Notes: generated by a model not told the origin, from the letters alone. A stretch of 64,000 bases of DNA from Toxonevra muliebris (GCA_963691655.1 OY829327.1:84022019-84086018), one strand, 5' to 3'. Counted from the stretch's first letter, positions 34,301-47,690 are shown. Numbers and translations: made by a program.

Positions 34301-35768
34301 GATTCCCAAACATTGCGTTCGGTAAAAAAAAAACAAACGATAGAAAATTCAATTCGAAACTGGGTAAATTTAATCGAGTAAACTCCATATAGCTATAATT
34401 TTTTAAAGTTTACTTCGAAACTATCAAACAACGCTGCATTAATATTTTCCAATACGCACACAAACATATACTCGTATTTAACGTGTCTTGTTATTTTTGG
34501 CTTCAAGTTAAAGACTGCATTTTCCGCCAAAATATGAAGGGAAATCCATTACACAATTACTCGAAATTATGCTTGGTTTTTTTGCCTGTAGTTCGTTCCC
34601 ACATTGAATGAGTGTATATTTGAAGCCAACGAAAATAGAAACGCTTTTAACACTTAACTATTTTGATATGTAAATAGCATTCACTTTAATTGCAATTAAT
34701 TTTATTCTATTTAAAAAACGAAAATTCCAAACATACCATATAAGACTTAATTTTTTTAGATCAAAAGTGTGTGCGAGAAGACCACAGTGTTAGACTTTAC
34801 ACAATTTGAAAATGTATGTTTCTGTGTGTTTGTACTCGACACAATCAGCATCAGCATCACTTCAACTTAATTTAATTTATATCTTACTCGATTATTGGCA
34901 GAAGTATTTCTCTAATGTCAACCAAACAAAGCCACATCACCAATTGTTAATTTTACATTTTGTAACAATTTCCGGTCTACAATTTCAATATAGAGGATAG
35001 AAGTGTCGTAACTTCCAAAATGACAATTTTCAAGTTATGATTGAATCTAATGTATTTTTAACCCCTCTTTTCAATGGAACACTGCCGAAACTTCCGTCTC
35101 TTACTGTTTAAGCACTATTTAGCCAAACACAGTTTACCACCCCATGAAACATCTTTATTACTATTGCGATACAATGCTTGAAATGCGATTATCCCAAAAC
35201 AATATTTTGGAAGTTACTACAGTTCTATTCTCATGATGCGATATTTATTTATAGATATATACACACCCAGCTAACATTGAGAAGATTATTGAACGATGTG
35301 TTAATTATAAGGCCATAATGGCCCACAGTGGTTTGACTCCATTCAAAGTGCGAAAAAAAAATATAAGGAATCATCTAAGACACCTTTATGTCGTGGAAAA
35401 GAAAAATTTTGAAAATGGGCGTGATCGGTCAACTACCACGCCCACCTCCCATACAACAGTAAAACTGAAATAGCTCTAAAATTCGTTACAGTTAAGATAC
35501 TGCGATAAATATCATAAAAAAAACAGTTTTAACTGTTTCAAACTTTTCATTTTAATCCATATTTTTTGTATTTTACAAAAAACTTTCAATCTCTTAAAAG
35601 TACACTAATACCACAAATAATCACATTTTCATAAAGTTTTTCCCCGATATGCATTTAGTATTTCGTTAATCAAAATGGGATCCGCAGCCAATTTTTTTTT
35701 TCTGTTACTTAGATAAGAAATTATATTTTAAATTTTTATATATTAGAATATATCGCACACCTTCGCAA
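31340..35768. other. Intergenic DNA, no supported gene
   Basis: AT-rich. The phrase 'CCTTCATTAAAACGC' (about 33162) recurs as 'CCTTCGTTAAAACGC' (about 33541), so 33150-33600 may hold an old direct repeat. 33000-33120 contains GATACTTGTAT-type words shared with the element at 35777. A CATACATACATACATAA microsatellite is at 33708-33723. The open frame at 32686-32961 shows no family motif. Confidence 0.3.
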
Positions 35769-35776
35769 GATGGACC

Positions 35777-36525
35777 TAGTGATGATTCGGTGCAAGTAAA
35801 TACAAGTAAAAACTCGATGCTTTTCAGTCGATTCAAGTACTTTTTTTACTCGATGCTATACTATAAGTATTTTACTTAGTATCGGGAAAAAGGGTCAGTA
35901 TCGGATACTCGATACTTTTGGAAAATATTTATTTATGCAACTGAAATATTGCTATACAATATTTTAGATTGAAGATCGTTTTACAATATTTTACAGCAAT
36001 CAATAATATATTTCAAAATGCTACTCCAGGATTATTTAATATCCATATTCAAAATATTTCAGTCCATATTGCAATATTCCAATGTATGAAAATATTGCAG
36101 TACAGTATTAAAGCTCTAGAAAATATTGCCGGCCGTGCATGTAGAACATAATGTTTATTGAAACCATTTCATTAAAATAAAATATTTTTGAAAAGCTTTA
36201 ATCTGTTGATTAGTTGTCCTTCTATTGTAAATTGTGGCAGTGTTTCCAGTGAAAATATCTCAAAACCATGATGTATAGGCGAAAAACTCGTGTTGAGTAG
36301 TGTAAACTGTAGGTTCAACCATGTGGTAACACCTTGGACCGTTCTGGCCTGAATGTTCTCCTCGACAGCCACTTAAAAAAAGTGTAATTTGTCTCTTTAA
36401 ACGAGTATTCAATACAAGTACAAATTCGATACTTTTTTCCGATATTTTTGGTAGCATCGATACTTTTATTCGATACAAGTAATGAGTAAAAGTATCGATA
36501 CTATGTGAGTATCGAATCAACACTA
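35777..36525 (+). mobile_element. hAT-like non-autonomous element, copy A
   Basis: Left end TAGTGATGATTCGGTGCAAG and right end inverted TAGTGTTGATTCGATACTCA. Flanks gatggacc (35769-35776) and gatagacc (36526-36533) form an 8-bp duplication with one mismatch. Each end is a long arm with GATACTT / AAGTATC words. The core (35910-36160) holds about nine AATATT sites. A LINE-tail-like block (CCATGTGGTAACACCTTGGA to CTCGACAGCCACT, about 36312-36373) seems inserted near the right arm. No transposase. Confidence 0.78.
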
Positions 36526-36533
36526 GATAGACC

Positions 36534-37434
36534 TGGTCCACCAAATTTACAGAATTATCCTGAAATTTTAGTTTCTAAAACCAAATTTTTTCCGAAAATA
36601 AATGTTTATTTTTTTTATTTTTTTATTTTTTTTTATCTATGAAATACAAGATTATAACTATAATTAAACAACAAAACCTTCCGAAAAACACTTCAAAATG
36701 CATGCCAGCACTTTGTGCTTAGCATTCATCAACTTTGACAGCTTACCCACAATTATTTAATTTTTTTTAATATACTAATGAATTGTTCATGAATAGAAAA
36801 AAAAGAAAAAAATTTCTAATTTCGACGCGTCAAATTATTTTATTTGTACCATTGCATCTTTCGACAATGTGCTATTGGCGCAAAAATCTTTGTCAGTGTA
36901 ATCTATTATCTTTATAGAATTAAAACTAAGAAAATTTTCAAACAATAACATCTTCTGTAAGGACAGGCTTATGTTAAAGAAAAATAGAGGAAAATACATT
37001 TTTATAGTCTCCTCTTTAAAGCAACCCTGAACTTTGTAAAGCTACTGAAATTAACTGACAGATATAGAGTATTCGGGGGATATTTATACACTTATGGTAC
37101 AAGCAAAAAAATCAGAAGTATTCAGGGTTAAATCTGATTTATACCATAATAATTAAAAAAACATAGGCTTGGTGTTTGGTAGAAATAAGAATATAAATTC
37201 GCATTAAGCATAGGCTTTTCAATTTTTACTCGACGAATCGGTCGCTAATTGTCACCTGAAAACAGTTTCCAAAAACAACATCTTTTTAAAACTGTTAAAA
37301 CTCACTGCATTTACAAACAAAATTAGAGGAAATTTGTGAGCTTGTTCCTATGATTGTTGCACGCCTCATTTTTTAAAGCCAAAATTTTCCATGATGATAT
37401 AGCAGCTGGACTTGTTTCCTTCAAGGAAAAACGA
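36534..37434. other. AT-rich spacer between the two hAT-like copies
   Basis: No gene or element end recognised. T-tracts at 36605-36640 only. Confidence 0.3.
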
Positions 37435-37442
37435 CGTATAGG

Positions 37443-38765
37443 TAGTGTTGATTCGATACCCACATAGTATCGATACTTTTACTCATTACTTGTATCGAAT
37501 GAAAGTATCGATGCCACCGAAAATATCGGAAAAAAGTTTCGAGTACGTACTTGTATAGAATACTCATTTAAAGACACAAATTTCACCATTCAACACTAAA
37601 TTGGAGTCAGGCACCTCCTCATACATCATTTCCCCGATCACGTTTTTCGCCTTTACGTAATGTTTTTTGAGATAGTTCAACTTAAAATACGTGAATCATA
37701 TAGAAATGGCGAATTTGTTGAGTAGTGTTAACTTATATGATATTTATTTTGTTTAGATAGAAATCTTTAGAAAATTTATAGTAGCAGGAAAACTACCAAT
37801 ACATTATAGCTTGTAAAAATAAATAATTTTAATGAAAAAATTTCAATATACACTATATATATTCTACATATGTACATGGACGGCAATATTTTCTAGAACT
37901 TCAATACTGTACTACAATATTTTCATACATTGGAATATTGCAATATGAACTGAAATATTTTGAATATGCATATTGAATAATTCTGCAGTAGCATTTTGAA
38001 ATATATTATAAATTGCTGCAAAATATTGCAATACGACTCACAATCATAAATATTGTATAGCAATATTTCAGTTTTATAAATTAATGTTTACCAAAAGTAT
38101 CGAGTATCCGATACTGAACCTTTTTCTTCGATACCAAGTAAAACACTTGGTCTATTAAATTAGCCATTAAGCAAAACCACCTTGAGGAAGCAAAAAGATC
38201 CTGGGTAGCGGAGCATACCTGTGGTATTACCAGGCTAACATGGACCACTATGGACAATAGATGAACTAGACAGCTACTCAACCTTAGCAGAAACTCCATC
38301 AGTATTACGACTTCGGTGCTCACGGGACACTGCATAATGAGGAGACATGCTGCACGACTAGGACTGCCATTCAATGACTTCTGTCGGCGCTGCGGCTCTG
38401 AGAAGGAGGAAAAAACAGTCCTCCATTTCATGTGCGAATGCCCATCCCTGGCCAGGAGGAGACTAAAATTCCTGGGCTCACCTTTCTTCACTAGTCTGTC
38501 CGAGCTATCATCCGTAAATATCAAGGACATAGACAGATTCATTATGGAATCCTCATGGTTATCCAATCCGTAAATGGGGGAGTCGCGCCATACTGTGGTA
38601 TCACAATGAGCCTAAATGTGCTTAAGTGTGCTTTCAAGCAGAAGGCTGCCACTCCAACCTAACCTAACCTAAATAAAATGATATAGCATCAAGTAAAAAA
38701 AGTACTTCAATCGAATGAAAAGTATTGAGTATTTACTCGTATTTACTTGTATCGAATCATCACTA
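37443..38765 (-). mobile_element. hAT-like non-autonomous element, copy B (inverted), interrupted by a LINE
   Basis: Reverse-complement copy of element A: its core at 37850-38090 mirrors 35910-36160 and the arm at 38679-38765 mirrors 35777-35862. Left end TAGTGTTGATTCGATACCCA, right end inverted TAGTGATGATTCGATACAAG. Its left flank is cgtatagg (37435-37442). The right flank was split by a mariner; removing the mariner and one TA gives tctatagg, matching at 6 of 8 positions. A LINE 3' end is inserted at 38149-38679. Confidence 0.78.
38149..38679 (+). mobile_element. 5'-truncated LINE 3' end inserted in copy B
   Basis: The coding part runs from about 38160 to 38573 with one in-frame stop: WVAEHTCGITRLTW, LLNLSRNSISITTSVLTGHC, RRHAARLGLPFNDFCRRCGS, then VLHFMCECPSLARRRLKFLG. 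This is the C-terminal region with a Cys/His zinc-binding block found after reverse transcriptase and RNase H in LOA/I-type LINEs. The 3' untranslated part includes TGTGGTATCACAATGAGCC and ends in three CCTAA units (38658-38672). Its absence from copy A marks it as a later insertion. Confidence 0.78.
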
Positions 38766-38771
38766 TCTATA

Positions 38772-39684
38772 CCACCTTAATGAAAAAGTTCCCGGAATTT
38801 ATTCAGAAAATTAAAAATACAAGTTTATTCATCTAAATCTATATTGTCCCCTTCAAAGTAATCCCCATCGACTGCAACACACTCATACCAGCGCTTGATC
38901 CAATCCTCGAAACATTTTTTATATTCGGTTTTCGGTATATCCTTTAGTGCTTCCTGCGATTTTTCCATTACTTCCTCTGGGCTGCTGAAACGCGTTCCCC
39001 GTAATGGTTTTTTAACTCGATTGAACAGAAAGAAGTCACAAGAAGCCAAACCAGGTGAATTCGGTGGCTGTTGGATAGTATTTGTTGCATTTTTTGTCAA
39101 AAAATTATGAATTATGAATAATAACTGTGCGACGGTGCGTTATCATGGTGCAAAATCCTCAAGTTTTCTGTCCACAATTCTGGTCTCTTTCGGCGAATTG
39201 CTTCACGCAAACGCCTCATAAAGCCCAAATAATACTCACTGATGGTTAATTTGCGGTTATTGACCAAAATTTTGTTTACTTTATCAACGTTTTCGTCGGT
39301 TTTCGATGTCGATGGTCTGCCACTGAGTTCCTCATCTTCGATTGACTCACGACCACTTTTGAACCGTTCGTGCCACTGGTAAACGACCGTTTTCTTTAGA
39401 GAATCGTTGCCGAAATACTTTTCCAACATTTCCAACGTTCGCGGACCATTAAATCCGTTTTTTACGCAAAATTTAATACAATTTAATAAAATTGTAAAAA
39501 ATCGCCAATACACACAGAGATAGATATACTCTTGGCTACGTAACTTTTGCAAATGTCAAGCTATGATGCTAAGAGATAATATCAACAACAGATGTACCAG
39601 CTTAACAAAAAAAAAACAGAGCTAAAATCGGAACGATGGGAGCGCCACACGGTGGTTATTCCGGGAACTTTTTGATCAAGATGG
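38772..39684 (-). mobile_element. mariner element, internally deleted
   Basis: Ends are CCACCTTAATGAAAAAGTTC and, inverted, CCATCTTGATCAAAAAGTTC, both continuing CCGGAAT, flanked by TA. The transposase runs on the minus strand. 39552-39112 has the N-terminal half (YQWHERFKSGRESIEDEELS, GRPSTSKT), then jumps to YYLGFMRRLREAIRRKRPEL, so the middle with the first catalytic aspartate is deleted. It keeps LHHDNAPSH with the second aspartate. After a frame change, 39100-38825 gives LASCDFFLFNRVKKPLRGTR with the third aspartate and the normal C-terminus. At 913 bp against about 1.3 kb for a full mariner, it cannot make active enzyme. Confidence 0.88.
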
Positions 39685-39734
39685 TAGGTCAACCATCAAC
39701 GTGCGATCAAAGTGTTGATCACCCAATAAAACCA

Positions 39735-39943
39735 CAGAAGTTGGCAAAAGATCTATTCATCCAGTTGTTGATGTTAGGTTCGATGGTGTAGATCATTTTC
39801 CAATTTGGGTTGATAGAAAAGGCAAAAAAAGGTGAAAACATTGTAAAAAATCGGATATACAAGCCGTTTGTTCCAAATGCGGCCTTAATTTAAATTGTGC
39901 AGTCGATAAAAATTGTTTCTGGGAATACCATAATAAAGAATAA
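39735..39943 (+). pseudogene. piggyBac-like transposase, C-terminal fragment
   Basis: One frame reads HPVVDVRFDGVDHFPIWVDR, a stop, then KHCKKSDIQAVCSKCGLNLN and CAVDKNCFWEYHNKE, ending at a TAA at 39941. The spaced cysteines and final C-F-x-x-Y-H are the cysteine-rich C-terminal domain of piggyBac-type transposases. Only this terminal piece is present and one arginine/cysteine codon has become a stop. Confidence 0.65.
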
Positions 39944-39949
39944 CCTTTT

Positions 39950-41083
39950 TCTCAATAAAACTTGTTTGGTACAAAAACATTGGTAGCTGTGCCATTTTTT
40001 ACATAAAAACTGATAAGACCGTCTGAGACGGTGTTGACTATTTCTCACCTGGAGATCGTTTTCAAGAAAAATATTTTACCTTGAAAAAAAATATCAGCTT
40101 GATCCGACCATTCTTACGATCTTGCCCGTTTGAGAATTAAGCCTCTTTCCACCTCACAGTTTTACCATGAAAATTATGGCATCGTAACTCATATTGAATT
40201 ATAAATCCTGTATTGTAAACGGTGATGGCATTTGATGTCAAATCATTTTTTGCGTGTGGCAGCAAATATTTTTTTGCTATTTGGACGACAATTATATAGT
40301 ATACGAAGGCGAACCTTGAGTTTTCTCAATTTTTATATCGTTACAAAAATCATGAAAAATTAGTTGCGAAAAGGAAAACAGTTTCATACAAAATAAAATG
40401 TCATTTCAAAGATTTATTTTTACTATAATAATTTTATGTTTTGGCGTGTAAGAATTGGATACTGCCATCGCTGATTGTGGGCAATTAATAAATGATGGTA
40501 CATATGTATGCGCATACTTTTATTATTATTTTTCTGAACAATGTTCGAATTTTTTTTAATTCATTTTTCTCATGAGGGCGATCACTGAAACCTTCTATAA
40601 ACTAAACAATTAATAAAATAAAACAGAACTAATTGCGTAGAATGCCAACCTTGTTAATGCCAGGATATTCATCAAAGCATTCGATATTCTTATCATGCTT
40701 ATTTATAGATGGATATATACTTTTTGTGTATATACATATGCACACATATTATGCACGTACAAATGTATGTATATGTTGATCCCAATTACGAACACATGCA
40801 TATGTACCTACATACATAACATATGACCGACGTAGCCATTGAGCAAATGAACAATTTATTATTACTTAATTGAACACATTCTTGGAACAACAACACTAAG
40901 CATACACACTCACATTCTTACATACATATACATATACGTATACATCAACAGCATATTGAAGCAAATGTCACTTCTTACATGAACATAGACAAAAAGGAAG
41001 CAGTCACATCATCATGAGGATAAATGACCGGATACACAAGACATACTGTAAAATCCCACTGTAACAATATTATATGTATGTAT

Positions 41084-41115
<32 letters not shown>

Positions 41116-44100
41116 ACAAGTCGATGTCATTCTTCTACACGTTTCAACAATGCAGCAACATACATAATGCAAGAGCACACATACACACATGCATATACAT
41201 ACACATATGAGTTGAGTTGAACTGGGCTGCTGAAGTTTTACAAAGTAAACAATTCAATGATCGATGATAAAGCATCTTGTTGTTGTTGTTATTACATGAG
41301 CTAATGAAACATGGCGCAGGGAATGAATAGTAAAGGGTGCTGCAAATCCTTCGTCCTTGTTTAAAAATCGCAAAACAAAGTATTCTTCGATAAAAAATTG
41401 TTTTATTTTTCTCCAACATTGCACTGCACTCAGTCACCACAAGTACATTAAATCTCCTACTTGAGCAAGTGTTTATGATGTTGTTGTTCTTGTTGCAGTT
41501 AAATGTGACAATGTTGACTACCCTCCCTGCGCTTGTAGGTGAGGTCTGAGGTGAGCTAAAAAGTTAAACTAGCCATTTTTTCATTTTGTAAAATGAATTT
41601 GACAGCAAACGACTTAAGTGATAATCATCATCTTCAGCATCATTGTCAGAGCGGGTTTTAGCATGAGGACAGCGAGGCCATAGCCCCGGAGATTCCACCA
41701 TTGCAATGTAGCTTTCCAATTAAAGTTAAATCCGAGTTAATCGTGCAATTACTGTCACTGTGCATATTCTTATGAATACATTCAAATTTTCCACGTAATT
41801 TATACGCTTGTGCGCTATGGAAATCATTGCATTTAAATTTTGGCGCGATGAGGTTCTTTCTTGCAAGGGCAATTCTGATGTGGTTACAATATAATTTGAG
41901 ATGTGAAAATAATTCTTCGCATATACTTGTCGATCATGGTTTCGAACTGCAGTGGGGAAAGGTATTTTTCGAAACAAAAGATCATCAAAAACAGATTGCG
42001 AATGAGTGTGAAAGAAGAACTTTATTGTATTTGTATTGTATTAGAGAGGTTTATGTTGTTGTATCGCGACCTGTAAGATCTATTGTATTCTCTATCAAGT
42101 CTAATCTGCCAAGAGTGCCTCATCCAGAGCTTTAAAGCGTTAAAAAGTAAAAACATGGAGTTTTATTTTCCGAGATTTAAAATTTATAAGAAATTTTTAG
42201 GTCCCACAAAATTTTGGCCAAAAATCTTATAATTCTAAATCCGGCGCTGATCATTGTTATCAGTTTTGGATTGCCTTTTGTGGTGTGTCGATAGCACAGC
42301 AGTTTCAATTCAGTTATAGTGCCAATGAAGCTAACTCCTTGGAGCACTTAAAGCTTTGTTAAACATAATCACATATTATTTTTATTTTATCACACACACA
42401 CTGATACTCACTATAGAAGATACGATGCCCTAAATAGTTGATAGTTTTAATTTCTGTCTCACATTAATTAAAAACATTTTCGTAATTCAATTGACAATGA
42501 AAATATTAAGTTGTCAAGACTAGAAAAACAAACAACTTGCTTTAAAGTTTAAAATAAATCTAATTTAAATGGAAATCATTTCGTTCAGATTCAAAGAAGA
42601 AGCGTTAAGGGTTTCATAACTGTGTGACATTTTTACCAGACCTAAATATCACAATTATGAACGCCGTTAGTTTCTTCGCTAATTACATAAATAGATATAG
42701 ATATTACAGTTAAATAAATATGAATATTTGAAACAACATTTTTTTAATTGTTAATTTTTAAATGAAAATTAAATTTCTTACAAAAACGATGAACCAATGA
42801 AGAATACTATTTTAGGTACATTCACGCTAATTTAGGTACAACTTTTTTGGTAAATTAGGTACAATTTGAAATTTGGAAATTTCATCATTGATGTGAATAC
42901 AGCGGGCATAAGCTGCTGCAAATTTTTGAGGGTTTCCTGCTAGAACTAACGTTTTCTAAATAATTAAGTATAAAATCTCAGGTGGATTTTTGGCTTTTTA
43001 TTTTGTTTCAGCAGGGTTTTTCTGACCTTTTTTTTCTTATATTTTCTTGTTACCGATAAGTATCGATAGTAAAAAGTTGTGACAAAAGACCTGTTTCGAT
43101 TATCAGGTACCAAAATTATTTCTCAAACTTATTAGTTAAAATTCAATAAATGGCAAAGAGGTAACTGCTGATACTACTGCTGAAATTCTGATAGATAATT
43201 AAAAAGAATGGCTGGGCATAAGTTTTTAAACAAAAAATTAATGGTGTGTGTACGTTTAGCTATATTTTAACAAAAAGACTTAATTCCATTGGAATTTTTA
43301 GGTACAACACAAAATACTAGTATACGTAATATCTGTAGAACATTCCACCAATTTAATAAGCAATTTAGACGAACTCACACACACTCTAAATTATAAGTAC
43401 ATTTCTATTTGATTCTGTTTTTGACATTTTATCAAAAAATATTAAAATTAAAATTTTGGTTTGCAAATAATTTTTCTAGCGATTTTTTTTCACAGTCTTA
43501 ATCCACCGTCTTTGGCCACCCAGAGTTGACAACACTGGTAGTGCCTGCATCTCCTCTCCCTTCTCTCCCTTCTCTCTCGAAATCTTTTTTATAAAAACAG
43601 TATCAGCTTTCAAATTAGAACCACGTGTTTTTTCGGGCTGTTCTAATTTCTGGACTTTTTTATTCCTATAAAAAGTGGTCAAAAAATTAAAGCCATTTAA
43701 ATAGTCTTTTTTCAAGTTTATTTTGTGACAGTTGTAATTTGTGAGCCTCTACCATATATATATTTTTGAACTGCATTCGAGTTGAACCCAATTGTTTTCA
43801 GGTGTTCTGTTTTCATCAGAGTCAATGATTGCCTAAAAGATATTGAGAGTTTGTAAGCATTTGATCACTAAGAAAATATTTAATTTTTATTGTATGTATA
43901 TAAGTACTTAAAAAGATTGTGGAAAGAAATTAAAACGCAGAAAAAAAGTGATTTAGCGCTCAGTAAGTTTTTTCAATTTAAAATAAAACGATAAGTTTGG
44001 AAGCTACAATATGACAATGGAGAATTAATAAGAAAAAGAGACAAAAAAGGTTTCTCTGACTCGTAAAAAGACTCACAAAAGGCTCGCTAATGATTTGGCA

Positions 44101-47100
44101 AGTGAAGAAACGAAACGTTTGCTGCTACAAACTGAGCGACATAGAATTCGTTTTCGTATCGTTTTCGGATCGGTCACGATTGTTTTTCCCGCAAAAGTTT
44201 CGTCAAACTCTCGTAAACGATATCGTTTACTAAGATTTTGCCCACTGGGCTGTTGCAGCAAATCCGTTTCAATACCCTCCCAAAATTCCAAAAGCAATTG
44301 GCTCCACAAAAATCAAATCTACGAGCGAGCACAGAAAAACATACCACTATTTTCACAATACTCTCACGCACATACATACATACATACCCACACTCAAAGC
44401 GAGAGTACCTTCACAAAATCAACAACATAAAGTAGCAGAACAACAAGAAGACATCAATAGAACGAAAAATTTTAAGTCGATAGGTATGGAAACAGACAGA
44501 CACTGCGGTAAATTGGAAATTCGTCATCCAAAGCTTCAACGAATGCAGTTCAAAATACACACACACTTGTACGAGTACTCGCACACATACGCATCAAATG
44601 CCAATTTTTCTTTGTTTTGAATAATTTCGTTTCTTTTTCTCTGCTTGAATTTCCAAATTTGTGCGGTTACCAATGACGAATAGCCTGATGATATGTGTAC
44701 ACGTTCATGTGGTCGCCTAAGGTGATTTTAGGCTGTTGTAATACTCTTATTAGAAAATTCTAATTAGATTGTGTCAGTTCGTAATGAAATTGTGGAAACT
44801 GAGTCTATATGGTTTTCACTATATGGCAAAAACTTAAATTTTTGATAATTTGTAAGTATTTCAAAATGTTATTTACTTCCATAACAAGATAAAAACGGAT
44901 TAATAAAATAGCTTGTCTCGTAAGAAATGTGAAAATTCAAATATCCTCTATTTTCTAATAGTTTTACACACGCAATTTTGCTTGAAAAACTTGTTAGGCA
45001 TTTCTTGTCATCTGAGACACCCTGTTTTGCAAAACAAATAGAGTTTTTCTCTCAAAGTGGCCACTTATAACTTAAAAAATTAAACTATTTTGTATACCAT
45101 AAACAATATAAAAATTGCACTGCAACTTAGTTCCGCACGAAAAAAAATTGAGTATCCTTTAAGTTTTTATACAAAAAGTACGAATTTATTGTTATAAATT
45201 CGCACAGAAAGGATCATATGTAATTCATTTATAGTACAATTTTCATACAAGTTTGATGTGGCAACCTCGGCGGTTTAAGTTGTCAAAATCAGCTGACAGC
45301 TTGTTTCTGTTGTTTGTTTATAAATGTCAGAGTCTTTTCATTGTTGAAAGAAATTAAAGAGCAATTAGTTATAAATAGTTGAAACAATAAAAAATTTAAA
45401 TTTTCCTGTCGTGCTGACAGCAACAGTTGGAAAGGAAAGCAAGAACGCATACGGATAAATTACAAATTAGTTTAATCCCATGAATTTGAATTAATTGGAA
45501 AGTGCGAGTGCTGCGTGTAAAAGTTCAAAAATAAATGAATTAATATTAATTTGGTAGTGAATCGAATTGTGAAATAATTCGTGTGAGTTCAATGCATTCC
45601 ATTTAAATTAGCATTTTTATAACATGCTCAATTTGTATGTTAATTCCATGTGGCGATAGACAAAGCATGGAAGAGCATAAAATTTGATAACTTTGACTAA
45701 ATATGCAAAGTGATTTGATTTGTGAGAGAGGAAGGAAATTACCTACAATTAAGAAAGTGTGAACCAAAAACAAAAAAAAAAAATAAACAAAATTTTAAAT
45801 AAATAATCATAAAAATCAAATCAATAAACAGATGTGGCTTATCTTGTTACCAAAATATGCCAACCAATTGATATTTTATCTTAAAATTATACATATGTAT
45901 GCACTTGAATATAAATATGTATTCGGTTTGAATGTAATTACAACTAAAGTTCATTAAGATGATATTTGAACCATCTATTAACGACCCCGTACATATGAAT
46001 ATTCAAGTTTGTAGATAATGATTCCGCTCAAAGTTTCAACTTGTGATTTAAGTTTTAATAAATCTAAAATTAAATGTTAACGTTATATAAAATCTCATGT
46101 AAAGTATTTAATCGTTCTAGCTTTAATCGTTTTCTAAATTGTTTTAATAAATTATGGGTTTTCCATAGTTAAGAAAAAACTTCAGTGACATACATATGCT
46201 TAAAAACAATGTACTTTGGCATAAAATAAAACAATAAGACGTATGCAGATAACAATTGTATTTAGGTTTCTTATATATTTTTATATTCCAAGAGTTTCAT
46301 TGGACTGTATTGGCTTCAGTATGTAAGATCCTCTTGTATTTATATAATTTTTTAAGCAAAATCAATTAAAATTAGACCAGTATCTAAACAATAGATACAT
46401 ACTAATTATATGATATGAGTATATACATTTATGTGTATATTTGTTTTGTGGGTCTTATTTACTGACCTTGTTAGGACACCAGCTAATCTTAAAAACGATC
46501 TGTTCAAAATGGTGTACGCAAAATGTTTGGCAAATGGGATAAAGGGACTTTGAAGCCCCTTGGCACAAATGTAACATTATACATAAAATAATAGAAAAAT
46601 CTTAATCCTTATATGGGATTTAAATAGAAAAACATGTATGCTTACACAAAATCGTGTTCCTTTAAACCATTTTCCAAAAATTTTTAAACATATATTTTCC
46701 CACCTTAAATTTCAACAATTTAGTTCAAAAAATCAAATGACGCTCAATGGAAACACATTTGTGTTTTAATAAATTTTAATGAAAACTCAACGTAACATGA
46801 AAGGCAACATTGTGCGTTTACTATATACATATGCTGCTCTGTAATACAGATTTAAATTAAACATTATCTTTCGCATGGCATATTAATATGAACTTATGTA
46901 CATATGTATATAAGTATACAATATTATTTCACCTTATCAGAACGACCATTGGACTTTTTTCTTTTTTAATTCGGCTTTTGAAATTTGTTTATTATTTATT
47001 TTGTTTACTTTTATTGCGGCAATCCTAATCGGTTTTTTTAGTTTTGTTGCTTTTATTTTCAATGAATTTCACATTGAATAATTATAAACAAAAACAAAAT

Positions 47101-47690
47101 TTTGTATCAAATTTGAACACGTTTTGTTTTTATGCACACAGTAGGAACGAATTAAATTTATTAATTTTAATCTTGTTCAATGATAAAAATCTTAGATTAG
47201 TGAATTTATGCGCTTCGACCCGATTATCGGCTATCGACTTCTTATCGTAAATACTTAAGCACTATGGCGCATACAACGAAAGTATTTTAGCAAACCTTTT
47301 ATTTTTATTTTTTCTTTTCTTTAATTTTGAATAAATTAAGCTGCACTAACGACTCCTGAATTATATCTACAGTGAGTGAACTGAATCGAAAACGATTAAA
47401 ACAATATTTTTTTTTCTTCCACTAATATTACACTGGGTCTTTGGTAATATCCATAATCACTCAATATCCAAATAATTGAGATGTTGACAATTCACGGTTA
47501 ATTGTAAATTCTTAATAAAAAGAAACAAGACCAGATATTGCAAACAGTGAATTAAACTATTGCTTTCATATTAATATTATAAGTCTGCTCATTGAAATAC
47601 ATACTTTGTAAACATATATGGCCTTTTAAGGCTCAATTATAATTCCTAAATAAATAATCAATAATTCTGAGATGAAATTTGTTTTTTTCC
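39950..47690. other. Large intergenic region with simple repeats
   Basis: No gene supported. (AT)n tract at 41090-41116, TACATATG-type repeats at 40720-40820 and 40915-40945, a (CA)n run at 44555-44566, CATACATACATACATAC at 44371-44388. TAGGTACA occurs at 42813, 42832, 42854 and 43300. An 18-bp perfect palindrome lies at 44213-44230. The stretch 45250-45800 could contain promoter or untranslated exon sequence for the downstream TMEM135 gene, but nothing fixes it. Confidence 0.3.

Noticed and set aside
38081..38566. 161-aa minus-strand open frame
   Set aside because: Opposite strand of the LINE fragment at 38149-38679; the plus-strand reading has the recognisable motifs.
38608..38673. Internal telomere tract (CCTAA)n
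   Set aside because: Only about three units and always at the end of LINE tails, so it is a retroposon tail rather than a telomere remnant.
44073..44430. Open frames of 65-111 aa on both strands
   Set aside because: Overlapping frames on both strands over a palindromic patch; no domain recognised.
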